From contig CAWKDZ010000001.1 in the NCBI GenBank assembly GCA_963848525.1, forward strand, positions 62,001-126,000: DNA of 64,000 nt, written 5' to 3'. The stretch is from JACCTU01 sp963848525. GTDB lineage: Bacteria > Actinomycetota > Thermoleophilia > Gaiellales > Gaiellaceae. Positions 1 through 7,969 of this stretch are shown here, piece after piece. Within the stretch, counting starts at the first letter, position 1. Every line of letters begins with the position of its first letter. The notes beneath the pieces are model-generated. The model did not search any database, was not told where the DNA came from, and saw only the letters and a list, made by a program, of their open reading frames with translations. A program made the position numbers and the translations under genes.

Positions 1-483
1 ATCATCTCCCGGCGGCGCGCCGGCGACGCCGACAGCACCTCCTCGACCTTGCCCTGCCCGATGATCGAGTGCATGCCGCCGCCCAGCCCGAGGTCGGCGA
101 GCAGCTCGACGAGGTCGAGCCGCCGCACGCCCGCGCGGTTGACGCGGTACTGCCCCTCGCCGCCGCGGTGCAGCCGGCGGGCGATCGAGAGCTCCGTGTA
201 GTCGACGGGGCCCTCCCCGTCGGCGTTGTCGAAGAGGAGCTCGACCTCGCAGAAGTCGACCGGCCCGCGCCCGGCGCCGCCCGCGAAGAGGACGTCGTCC
301 GGCTTCTCGGCCCGCAGCTCGGACGGCGAGAGCGAGCCGGCGGCCCAGACGATCCCGTCGGAGACGTTCGACTTGCCCGACCCGTTCGGTCCCGACGACC
401 ACGGCGACGCCGGGCTCCAGCCGGATCTCGACCGGGTCGGGGAACGACTTGAAGCCGCGCAGCTTGATCGCGCTCAGGTGCAC
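1..483 (-). CDS. smc: Chromosome segregation ATPase SMC, N-terminal part, with a frame break in the P-loop
   Basis: SMC is the ATPase of bacterial condensin and works with ScpA and ScpB, whose genes lie at 48-49.5 kb of this window. The start is the GTG at 481-483 (VHLSAIKLRGFKSF), followed by an SMC head that runs off the left edge; the visible part also contains a GQGK-like stretch near position 60. The Walker A motif GPNGSGKS is only readable if one extra base near position 390 is removed. Upstream of the break the frame gives residues 1-31; downstream the other frame gives NVSDGIVWAAG and an SMC-like head. The gene follows rnc by 48 bp, the usual rnc-smc order. The break is most likely a sequencing error because SMC is normally essential in this group. 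Confidence 0.85.
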   Translation of the reverse strand, partial: MHLSAIKLRGFKSFPDPVEIRLEPGVAVVVGTERVGQVERLRRDRLGRRLALAVRAAGREAGRRPLRGRRRARAGRLLRGRAPLRQRRRGGPRRLHGALDRPPAAPRRRGAVPRQPRGRAAARPRRAARRPRAGRRHALDHRAGQGRGGAVGVAGAPPGDD

Positions 484-531
484 GCGCCCGGAGGCTAGCG
501 GCCGAGGAGGATGGCCCTGGCCATCGCGTGC

Positions 532-1170
532 TCAGACTGTCAGGCCGAGATGGCCGAGCGCTTCGAGGGCCGCCTCCTGCTCCGCGTCCTTCTTCGTGCG
601 CCCGGTGCCCGCGCCGAGGCGCGTCCCGTCCACGACCGCGGCGCAGGTGAAGGTGCGGTTGTGCGGCGGCCCTTCGGTCGAGAGCGTCACGTACGCAACC
701 CGCTGGCCGCGCTTCGCGAGCTCTTCCTGGAGCGCAGTCTTGTGGTCGACCGGCGCGTGCAGCGCCTCTTCGATCGGGCCCTCGAAGGCCGCGACGACCG
801 CCGCGGAGATCGCCTCCAGCCCGTGCTCGAGGTAGAGCGCGGCGAGCACCGCCTCCATCAGCGCGGCCAGGACGTTGCTCGAGCGGCGCAGGTCGTCCGG
901 GATCTCGCCGCTCTCCTCGAGGCGGCGGTCGAGCCCCAGCTCGGCCGCGACGACCGCGCACGAGCGCCGCGAGACGACGTGGGCCCGGAGCTTCGAGAGC
1001 TGCCCCTCGGAGAACGCGGGATAGCGGTCGTAGAGCTCGCGCGCGACGACGAAGCCGAGCACGCTGTCGCCGAGGAACTCGAGCCGCTCGTACGAGTCCA
1101 CCCGCTGCTCGGTCTGCGAGGGGTGGCGGAAGACGTGTTCGAGCCGGGCAGCCGGCAGTGAGTCGATCAG
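532..1170 (-). CDS. rnc: Ribonuclease III
   Basis: Endoribonuclease that cuts double-stranded RNA during rRNA and mRNA processing. The catalytic domain carries the signature ERLEFLGDS (E31 and D35 if translation starts at 1170) and a C-terminal double-stranded RNA-binding domain (HKTALQEELAKRG ... GRTKKDAEQEAA). Two oddities are visible. First, in the helix that normally reads LADxxEAxxGAxY the aspartate position is alanine (VLAALMEAVLAALY), so one of the four canonical metal-ligand acids appears missing while the glutamate is kept. Second, there is no ATG, GTG or TTG in frame upstream of the domain before a stop inside acpP. The CTG at 1168-1170 is a guess; the later GTG at 1099-1101 would delete the start of the domain. 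Confidence 0.9.
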   Translation of the reverse strand: MIDSLPAARLEHVFRHPSQTEQRVDSYERLEFLGDSVLGFVVARELYDRYPAFSEGQLSKLRAHVVSRRSCAVVAAELGLDRRLEESGEIPDDLRRSSNVLAALMEAVLAALYLEHGLEAISAAVVAAFEGPIEEALHAPVDHKTALQEELAKRGQRVAYVTLSTEGPPHNRTFTCAAVVDGTRLGAGTGRTKKDAEQEAALEALGHLGLTV

Positions 1171-1195
1171 ACGCTCGAGTGCGGCTGTGTCGTCT

Positions 1196-1441
1196 CTACT
1201 GGTGGGTGCTGACGTAGTCGACTGCCTGCCCGACGGTCTGGATCTTCTGGGCGTCCTCGTCCGAGATCTTGATCCCGAACTGGTCCTCGAGCTCCATGAT
1301 CAGCTCGACGAGGTCGAGAGAGTCCGCGTCGAGATCCTCGGTGAAGGACGCCTCTTCGGTGACCTCGTTCTCGTCGATGCCGAGCTGGTCGGTCAAGACG
1401 TCCTTGACCCGCTCGAAGACTTCCTCGCGCGACGCTGCCAT
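1196..1441 (-). CDS. acpP: Acyl carrier protein
   Basis: An 81-residue acidic four-helix carrier protein for fatty-acid synthesis. The phosphopantetheine attachment site is the DSL motif with Ser41 (DADSLDLVELIMELE). It starts 2 bp downstream of plsX and is followed by rnc, the standard plsX-acpP-rnc-smc arrangement. The length is typical of the family. An ATG start follows a purine-rich stretch at the plsX end. Confidence 0.97.
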   Translation of the reverse strand: MAASREEVFERVKDVLTDQLGIDENEVTEEASFTEDLDADSLDLVELIMELEDQFGIKISDEDAQKIQTVGQAVDYVSTHQ

Positions 1442-1442
1442 C

Positions 1443-2435
1443 TCACCTCGCTTGATCGGGGACCTCGGGGCGCGCGGAATCTACCACCATCCGCTCCGCA
1501 AGACGATCCACGACGCGGTGCTCGACGCCCCGCGCGGCCAGGCGGATCGCGTTCGCGATCGCGGTCCTGGACGAGTTCCCGTGGGCGATCACCGACAGCC
1601 CGCGCAGCCCGAGCAGGTACGCGCCGCCGTACGTGTCCGGGTCGAGGCGGCTGCGGAGGCCACGCGCGGCCGGGCGGATCAGCAGGCCGCCGAGCTTGCC
1701 GCGGGCGCTGGAGGAGATCTCCTCCCGGAGCGCGTCGAGCAGCTCCTTGATCGTCCCCTCGAGCAGCTTCAGGACGACGTTCCCGGTGAAGCCGTCGGAG
1801 ACGACGACGTCGGCGGCGAACCGCAGCAGCTCCCGGGCCTCGGTGTTGCCGGCGAAGTTCAGCTCGGTCGCCTCCAGGAGCCCGTGCGCCTCGAGCGTCA
1901 GCTGGTTCCCTTTCTCCGGCTCCTCGCCGATCGAGAGCAGCCGGACCTCGGGGTCGGGCCGCTCGAGGATCTCCTCCGCGAACACCGAGCCCATATGCCC
2001 GAACTGGACGAGGTGCTCGGCGCGCGCGTCGGCGTTCGCGCCGGCGTCGATCAGGACCGAGGCGCCGAAGCGGGCCGGGATCACGACCGCGATCGCCGGC
2101 CGGAGCACACCCTTCAGCCGGCGGATCTCGAGCAGGCCCGCCGCGAGCATCGCGCCCGTATTGCCCGCCGAGACGACGGCGTCCGCCCGGCCCTCGCCGA
2201 CGAGGCGGCACGCGACGAAGAGCGAGCTGTCGCGCTTCTCGCGGACGGCCTCGTGCGGCTTCTCGTCCATTGCGACGACCGACTCGGCCTCGACGAGCTC
2301 GAGGCCGTGCGCGGCGAGGCCCGGCGGGCCGACGAGCACGGGCTCGATCTCCTCGCTGCGCGCCTCGAGCGCACCGGCGACGATCTCGCCCGGAGCGCGG
2401 TCCCCGCCCATCGCGTCGACCGCGACGCGGATCAC
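1443..2435 (-). CDS. plsX: Phosphate acyltransferase PlsX
   Basis: Converts acyl-ACP and phosphate to acyl-phosphate, the first step of phosphatidic acid synthesis by the PlsX/PlsY route; acyl-phosphate can also come from the FakA/DegV kinase system encoded at 14.8-17.8 kb. The N-terminus is MIRVAVDAMGGDRAPGEIV, the family hallmark, and internal stretches AVVSAGNTGAMLA and DGFTGNVVLKLLEG are characteristic. 330 residues is the normal length. It starts 3 bp after rpmF, so the two are almost certainly co-transcribed. Confidence 0.96.
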   Translation of the reverse strand: MIRVAVDAMGGDRAPGEIVAGALEARSEEIEPVLVGPPGLAAHGLELVEAESVVAMDEKPHEAVREKRDSSLFVACRLVGEGRADAVVSAGNTGAMLAAGLLEIRRLKGVLRPAIAVVIPARFGASVLIDAGANADARAEHLVQFGHMGSVFAEEILERPDPEVRLLSIGEEPEKGNQLTLEAHGLLEATELNFAGNTEARELLRFAADVVVSDGFTGNVVLKLLEGTIKELLDALREEISSSARGKLGGLLIRPAARGLRSRLDPDTYGGAYLLGLRGLSVIAHGNSSRTAIANAIRLAARGVEHRVVDRLAERMVVDSARPEVPDQAR

Positions 2436-2438
2436 AGG

Positions 2439-2627
2439 CTAGGGAGCTTGAATGCGGAGCGGCTCGACCTCGCGACCTGAGTAGGTCTTGCAGGTCGGGC
2501 ACATGCGGTGCGGCCGCTTCGGGTTGCCGCACTGCGGGCACAGGTTCACGCGCGGCGCCTCGAGGCGGTGCGTGGCGCGGCGCTTGTCGCGACGCGCCTT
2601 GGACGTCTTTTTCTTCGGGACGGCCAT
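2439..2627 (-). CDS. rpmF: 50S ribosomal protein L32
   Basis: 62-residue ribosomal protein with MAVPKKKTSKARRDKRR at the N-terminus and four zinc-ligand cysteines (CPQCG and CPTC), so it is the zinc-binding C+ form. It normally lies directly after yceD; here yceD is 2.8 kb away at 5458-5967 with two foreign-looking genes between. The 66 bp upstream of its ATG must now supply the promoter unless transcription crosses the TIR-CBS gene, which is on the same strand. Confidence 0.97.
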   Translation of the reverse strand: MAVPKKKTSKARRDKRRATHRLEAPRVNLCPQCGNPKRPHRMCPTCKTYSGREVEPLRIQAP

Positions 2628-2693
2628 GAGCGGCCGGAACTGTAGCGAATGCGCTTGCGTCCTAGGTGCCCGACGCCTCTCTGCGGGTCGACC

Positions 2694-3908
2694 TCAGTCT
2701 TGGATGAACATCACGTTGGGGAGCCAACCCTCGACCACTCCGTTCCGCGTGATGTAGACGTCGTGGCAGCCTGGCTTCGCTGCCATCGCCTCCACAGCCT
2801 CTTCGATCGTGGCGTCGGGCGCACACCTCGGCGTACGACCCCTCGAGGGCGTCCGCATGCTGAGCAAGCAGATCGTGAAGCGTGAGCTCAGACACGGTTC
2901 CGACTCCCGTCTCGATCGCCTGAACGATGAACTCGTTGATGGTCGCCTTGTGGATGATCGACTTGGGGTGACCGCCATCGAGAATCGGCAATCGGCTGAC
3001 GTCGTGGACGTTCATGTCCTTGACGAGCGGCATGAGCAGTATTTCGTCGAGTGACTGCTCGGCTGCGTCCTTGAAGTACATCTGATCGACGGTGATCATC
3101 TTCTCCGTGACGGGGATCGGCCGCGGCGCGAACGGCACCATGTAGACGTCGAACTCGACGACCCCGAGGTGCGCGAGCGTCGCCGTCGGGAGAGCCGGAG
3201 CCACCATGCCGAACAAGGTCTCGGCGCCGGTGCTCTCGGCGATCTCCGCCCTGGATTTGAGGAGCTCGAGACTTTGATCTCTCTCGGGATCCAGGTACGA
3301 CGTCTTGAGTTCCTTCGTGGCTTGATCATCGAGCCGGATGCGGAGGTACGGTGAGGTCGGTGTGCTTTGCTCTGCACCTCCGCCGGACGGCAGCACGCCG
3401 GCGAGCTGGAGATGGAGGTCGGCTGCGAAGTCCCTCACTTCCGAACCCTCGGCGACGAAGCCGGTGATGGGCTTCTTCCGACGCGCGAAGATGTCGGTCG
3501 TGGTCAGCACCGCCTTCACGAATCCCTGCACCGAGTCCAAATTCCGCGCATCCACCCGAAGCTGATCCTTGAACACCTTCGGCTCGTCCGCCGTGCACTG
3601 CACGACGACGACCGATGTAGGACGCGGGTCGTTCGGGTTCGTCGCGACCCCGCACTCCCACATGCAGTACGACCAGTCCTCGGTGTCACTCGTGAACACG
3701 AGGATCACGGCATCGGCAGCAGCGAGGGCGTGCTTCAGTTCGTCGCGGAGAGGCTGACCGAGACGAGGCCCCTCGAAGTTGGGACTCGACGATAAGTGCA
3801 CCCGCACCTTGCCCGCACTGCACTTCTTGACGGAAACTGGGCGATCGTCTCTGCAATTTCCCGATCCGAGTGCTTGTGGCTGATGAAAACCAATGGGTCT
3901 GTTTCCAT
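2694..3908 (-). CDS. TIR-domain protein with C-terminal CBS pair, broken by two frame shifts
   Basis: About 404 residues when three reading frames are joined. It starts at the ATG at 3906-3908, after a good AAGGTGAG ribosome-binding site. The N-terminus METDPLVFISHKHSDREIA is a classical TIR opening. After a break near 3835 the domain continues with SSSPNFEGPRLGQPL, AADAVILVFTSDTEDWSY and CMWECGVATNP, where the Trp-x(0)-Glu matches the catalytic glutamate position of NAD-cleaving TIR domains. A linker rich in beta-strand sequence follows (about 150-260). Then comes a CBS-type pair: one domain with VHDVSRLPILDGGH and, after a second break near 2824, one ending DVYITRNGVVEGWLPNVM. CBS pairs bind adenine nucleotides, so a nucleotide-gated NADase is an inference. 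Base composition is visibly lower in GC than its neighbours. The breaks may be errors or real decay. Confidence 0.7.
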
Positions 3909-4107
3909 TGGCTCACCTTAGAGACGCCTCGGTGTGAGGGGCAAGAAGGCAGGCAGCCGCGCCCCGCACGACGAGACTGCTCCCGAGGCGCTCGCGTCGC
4001 CTGGCGCAGGCGTAGCGGCGGTATGATCGCGGCGAGCCTGCGGGCTCGATCTATGCGCGCTTCCTGATCGCACCGACGCCCTCTTCCCTGCGACCCAGGA
4101 GGCCCGC

Positions 4108-5475
4108 ATGCGCGGCGGCACGTTGTCCGCGACCGAGATCACGAAGTCCCACGGCGGCGAGACGATTCTCGACCGCGTCTCGCTCGTCGTCCCGCCGCGT
4201 GCGCGGATCGGCGTCGTCGGGCCGAACGGCGCCGGCAAGTCGACGCTGCTCCGGGTGCTCGCGGGGCTCGAGGAGCCGGACCGCGGCCGGGTCACGCGCC
4301 GGCCGGCGGACCTGACCGTCCGCTACCTCGCGCAGCAGCGCGAGCGACCGGGACTTTCGGGCGGAGAGGCCGCGCGCGCCGCGCTGCGCGAGATCTTCGA
4401 CTCGGACGACGACGTGCTCCTGCTCGACGAGCCGACCAACGACCTCGACTTCGGCGGGCTCGCGCTGCTCGAGCGCTTCGTCGCGCGGACGCCGGCCGCG
4501 ATCGTCGTCGTCTCGCACGACCGCGCCTTCCTCGAGCGCGCGGTCGAGCGCGTCGTCGAGTTCGAGGTCGGGACGCGGCGCGTGCGCGAGTACGCGGGCT
4601 CGTGGGCCGAGTACGAGCGCTCGCGGGACGCCGCGAGGCGGGAGCACGAGGCGACGTACGAGCGCTACGTCGCCGAGCGCGAGAAGATCGAGGCTCTGCG
4701 GCGCGCGCGGCAGGGGCAGGCTCGGCGTGCCGGCTCGCGCAAGCTCGCGCGCGAGACCGGCGGCGCGGACCGGCGCGCCACGCACGCGCTCTCCTCGAAG
4801 GTCCGGAACGCCGAGCGGCGACTGGAACGGCTCGAGGCCGTCGAGAAGCCCTGGCAGCCCTGGCGTCTGCAGCTCGAGCTGGACACGCGCCGCGGCGGCG
4901 ACGTGGTCGCGCGACTCGACGGGGCGATGGTCGAGCGTGGCGCGTTCACGGTCGGGCCGGTCTCGCTCGAGCTGCGTAACGGGGAACGGCTCGCGCTCGT
5001 CGGCCCGAACGGCAGCGGCAAGACGACGCTCCTGCGCGCGCTGCTCGGCGAGCTGCCGCTTGCGCGAGGCTCCCGCGACGTCGGCCCCTCGACGCGGTTC
5101 GGCGTGCTCGAGCAGGACCGCGCGCTCTTCGACCGGGACGAGCCGCTGCTCGAACGCTTCCTCGAGCGCACCGGTCTCCGCCAGGCGGAGGCGCGGACGC
5201 TGCTCGCGAAGTTCGCGCTCGGAGCCGACGAGGTGACGCGGCCGGCGCGCTCGCTCTCACCGGGCGAGCGCACGCGCGCGACCCTCGCGCTGCTCGCCGC
5301 GCAGGGCGCGAACACGCTCGTCCTCGACGAGCCGACGAACCATCTCGACCTCGAGGCGATCGAGGAGCTCGAACGCGCGCTCGAGGGCTACGAAGGGACC
5401 GTCGTCCTCGTCACCCACGACCGCCGCCTGCTCGAGGCCTTCGAGCCGACGCGGACGCTAGAGCTTCCCGCGTAG
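4108..5475 (+). CDS. ABC-F family ATP-binding protein
   Basis: 455 residues with two complete ABC ATPase domains and no membrane segments, the ABC-F layout of ribosome-associated ATPases. Domain 1 has GPNGAGKST and LSGGEAARAA with DEPTNDLD; domain 2 has GPNGSGKTT and LSPGERTRAT with DEPTNHLD. The linker between them (roughly residues 160-260) is charged and helical, as in antibiotic-resistance or translation-factor ABC-F proteins; target specificity cannot be read from sequence. Start ATG after AGGAGG. It lies on the opposite strand inside the interrupted yceD-rpmF block, and its 3' end overlaps yceD tail-to-tail by 18 bp. Confidence 0.9.
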   Translation: MRGGTLSATEITKSHGGETILDRVSLVVPPRARIGVVGPNGAGKSTLLRVLAGLEEPDRGRVTRRPADLTVRYLAQQRERPGLSGGEAARAALREIFDSDDDVLLLDEPTNDLDFGGLALLERFVARTPAAIVVVSHDRAFLERAVERVVEFEVGTRRVREYAGSWAEYERSRDAARREHEATYERYVAEREKIEALRRARQGQARRAGSRKLARETGGADRRATHALSSKVRNAERRLERLEAVEKPWQPWRLQLELDTRRGGDVVARLDGAMVERGAFTVGPVSLELRNGERLALVGPNGSGKTTLLRALLGELPLARGSRDVGPSTRFGVLEQDRALFDRDEPLLERFLERTGLRQAEARTLLAKFALGADEVTRPARSLSPGERTRATLALLAAQGANTLVLDEPTNHLDLEAIEELERALEGYEGTVVLVTHDRRLLEAFEPTRTLELPA

Positions 5476-5967
5476 CTCTTCGAGCGCCGCCCAGCGCGGG
5501 TCGGAGCGCTCCTCGTCGTGCTCGTGGGGCTCGGCGTTCAGGTCCTTGCCGCAGACCGGGCAGAGTCCGGCGCAGTCCGGGTCGTGGAGGATCTGCTCGG
5601 GCAGGTCGAGCGCGAGCGCGTCCCGCGCCCAGGCCGAGAGGTCGAGCTGGTCGTTGCGGATGTACGGCGAGCGCAGCTCCTCGTCGGCGTCGGGGCTGGC
5701 CGCCTGATACTCGCGCGTGCGGACACGGCGCTCGACGACGGCGTCGGCGAGGCAGCGCTGGCAGGGACCGTGCAGTCGTCCGACGAAGTCGAGCTCGAAG
5801 ACCGTGCCCGTCGAGGCGCGGCTCGCGCGCAGCTCCGCGGGGACCGTCTCGGGGACCGGGAGGTAGCGCTGGCCGCCGAACTGGAGTGGCGACAGCTGCA
5901 CCTCGACCTCGTCCCGGGACTCCTCCCCCGACCGGAGCTTCAACGCCCGCAGGTTGAAGCTGGTCAC
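5458..5967 (-). CDS. yceD: YceD/DUF177 family protein
   Basis: 169-residue member of the YceD family, linked in other bacteria to 23S rRNA accumulation and nearly always next to rpmF. Visible hallmarks are the paired cysteines (CQRC near the middle and CAGLCPVCGKDLN toward the C-terminus) and the acidic tail. The GTG start overlaps the stop of the EamA gene as GTGA, so it is probably translated by coupling. The usual downstream partner rpmF has been displaced by about 2.8 kb. Confidence 0.85.
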   Translation of the reverse strand: MTSFNLRALKLRSGEESRDEVEVQLSPLQFGGQRYLPVPETVPAELRASRASTGTVFELDFVGRLHGPCQRCLADAVVERRVRTREYQAASPDADEELRSPYIRNDQLDLSAWARDALALDLPEQILHDPDCAGLCPVCGKDLNAEPHEHDEERSDPRWAALEELRGKL

Positions 5968-6896
5968 GCGGCCAGCGTAGCAACCTCTTCGTCGAGCTCC
6001 GGCTCCTTCGCTTTCGTCGGTTTGGCGCTCTGCGCGCGGACGATCAGCACGACCGAGGCGACGATCGTCGCGCCCGCGAGCAGCACCCAGAAACTGATCG
6101 CCTCACTCAGGAAGAGCGCTCCGAGCAGCACCGCGATCGCCGGGTTGACGTACGCGTACGTGCCGACGAGCTCGGTCGGCGCGACCGTCAGCAGCCACAC
6201 GTAGCACGAGTACGCGACGATCGATCCGAAGACGATGAGGTACGCGACCGAGAGCCACGAGCGGACCGAGACCTCGGCGAGGTCGACGCGCTCCCCGCTC
6301 GCGAACCCGATGACCGTGAGCAGCGCGCCGCCCGCGAGCATCTGCATGCCCGTGCCGAGCAGGAGGTTGTCCGGCAGGGACGCGCGGCGCGCCAGCAGCG
6401 AGCCGGTCGCCCACGAGATCGGCGCGAGCAGGCACACGAGCGCGCCGACCAGGTCGATGTCGCCGCCCGGACGGATCAGCAGCGCGATCCCCACGAAGCC
6501 GATCGCGAGCCCGACGAGCACCTGCGCGGCGGGCGGCTGCCTGGTGGCGGTGGCATTCCCGAGCGCAAGCCAGAGCGGCATCGTCGCGACGATCAGCGCG
6601 GCGACGCCGGTGTCGATCCACTGCTGAGCGAGAGCGACGACCGCGTTCCCACCCACGAGCAGGAACGAGCCGACGGCCGCGGCCCACAGCCACTGCGCCC
6701 GGGTGGGGCGCTCGCGCAGGCGGAAGATCGCGTACAGGATCGTCCCCGCGATCAGGAAGCGGATCGACGCCATCAGGAACGGCGGCAGCGTCTCGATCGC
6801 GATCTCCATCCCGAGGTACGTCGAGCCCCAGATCAGGTAGATCGCGGCGAGCGCGGCCCAGACCTTGGCCGTCGGAGCGGCTAGCCGGTGAGCCAC
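5964..6896 (-). CDS. EamA/DMT family small-molecule exporter
   Basis: 310 residues with ten predicted membrane segments in two EamA repeats. The first begins KVWAALAAIYLIWGSTYLGMEIA; the WGSxY motif is typical of the RhaT/YdcZ-like drug/metabolite transporters. Substrate is unknown. The GTG start lies inside the end of the small membrane-protein gene at 6881-6997, and the gene is divergent from a LysR regulator 160 bp away, an arrangement that often means the regulator controls the exporter. Confidence 0.88.
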   Translation of the reverse strand: MAHRLAAPTAKVWAALAAIYLIWGSTYLGMEIAIETLPPFLMASIRFLIAGTILYAIFRLRERPTRAQWLWAAAVGSFLLVGGNAVVALAQQWIDTGVAALIVATMPLWLALGNATATRQPPAAQVLVGLAIGFVGIALLIRPGGDIDLVGALVCLLAPISWATGSLLARRASLPDNLLLGTGMQMLAGGALLTVIGFASGERVDLAEVSVRSWLSVAYLIVFGSIVAYSCYVWLLTVAPTELVGTYAYVNPAIAVLLGALFLSEAISFWVLLAGATIVASVVLIVRAQSAKPTKAKEPELDEEVATLAA

Positions 6897-6997
6897 GAGC
6901 CCCGGCGGTCGCGGTGGTCGTTGGGGCGCGAGTCCGCGCCGAAGGCCACCGCCAAGGGGCCGATCAGCAGGATGAATGCGAGGGCGACGAATTCCAT
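6881..6997 (-). CDS. 38-residue single-span small membrane protein
   Basis: Reading from the ATG at 6995-6997, the frame encodes one hydrophobic helix (MEFVALAFILLIGPLAVAFG) followed by a charged tail with ADSRPNDHRDRRG, and stops at TAG inside the first codons of the EamA gene. A GAGG ribosome-binding site stands 4-5 bases upstream. Short one-helix proteins with a DSRxDD-like tail recur in actinobacteria, but I know no function. The 16-bp overlap suggests translational coupling to the exporter. Confidence 0.6.
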   Translation of the reverse strand: MEFVALAFILLIGPLAVAFGADSRPNDHRDRRGSWLTG

Positions 6998-7057
6998 GGC
7001 CTCAAGTATCGGGATCCGTGTCTATTAGCACAAGTCGAGATTTGATACCTTTCCATC

Positions 7058-7969
7058 ATGGAACCTGATCGTTGGCTCGGCGTGGAGCTTCGTCACTTGA
7101 TCGCGCTGGAGGCGGTCGCGCGTGAGACGTCCTTCGGCCGCGCCGCCGCATCGCTCGGGTACACGCAGTCGGCCGTCAGCCAGCAGATCGCGACGCTCGA
7201 GCGGATCGTCGGGGAGAAGCTCGTCGAGCGCCCGGGCGGGCCGAGGCGCGTGTCGCTGACCGAGGCCGGTGAGCTCCTGCTCCGCCACGCCGAGGCGATC
7301 GTCTCGCGTCTCTCGGCCGCGCAGGCGGACATGGAGGCGCTCGCGCACGGCCAGGCCGGCACGCTGAGCGTCGGCATCTACCAGAGCGTCGGCGAGCACC
7401 TGCTCCCGACGCTGATGCAGCGCTTCGTCGAAGCGTGGCCGCGCGTCGAGGTCAAGCTCGACGAGTCCGCCGCCGACATCGCCCTGCTCGAGCACGTCGA
7501 GCGCGGCGACCTCGACCTGACCTTCGCCGACCTGCCGTTGCCGGAAGGCCCGTTCGAGCACGTCGAGCTCCTGCGCGACCCCTACGTGCTCGTCCTCCCC
7601 GCCGACGCCGAGGAGCCGCGCGAGGCGACGCTCGCCGCCGCGGCCTCGCACGACCTGATCGGCTTCCGCCACTGCCGTGGCCTCGGGCAGCTCGAGAGCC
7701 ACTCGCCCGATCCGCTCCGCTTCGTCTTCCGCTCCGACCACAACGGCACCGTGCAGGGCATGGTCGCGGCGGGCTTCGGCGCCGCCGTCGTTCCGCGCCT
7801 GACCGTCGACGCGGAGGACGAGCGTGTGCAGATCCACCGACTCGAGGACGTGCCGCCGCGGATGATCGCGATGGCGTGGCACCGCGACCGGCACCGCGGC
7901 GCGGCCGCGCGCGCGTTCGTCGAGCTCGCGCGCGAGGTCTGCGCGGAACTCACGCTCGTTCCGGCCTAG
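7058..7969 (+). CDS. LysR-type transcriptional regulator
   Basis: 303 residues: N-terminal winged helix-turn-helix (ELRHLIALEAVARETSFGRAA, then SQSAVSQQIATLE region) and a periplasmic-binding-like effector domain (GTLSVGIYQSVGEHLLP ...). It is divergent from the small-protein/EamA pair. The 60 bp before its start are unusually AT-rich (around 7010-7050), a plausible site for autoregulation and for control of the exporter. Its stop codon TAG shares the CTAG tetranucleotide with the stop of the convergent gene at 7966. Confidence 0.92.
   Translation: MEPDRWLGVELRHLIALEAVARETSFGRAAASLGYTQSAVSQQIATLERIVGEKLVERPGGPRRVSLTEAGELLLRHAEAIVSRLSAAQADMEALAHGQAGTLSVGIYQSVGEHLLPTLMQRFVEAWPRVEVKLDESAADIALLEHVERGDLDLTFADLPLPEGPFEHVELLRDPYVLVLPADAEEPREATLAAAASHDLIGFRHCRGLGQLESHSPDPLRFVFRSDHNGTVQGMVAAGFGAAVVPRLTVDAEDERVQIHRLEDVPPRMIAMAWHRDRHRGAAARAFVELAREVCAELTLVPA

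Noticed and set aside
4022..4027. TATGAT as a -10 box of the ABC-F gene
   Set aside because: No acceptable -35 hexamer at 16-18 bp upstream; too weak to list as a promoter.
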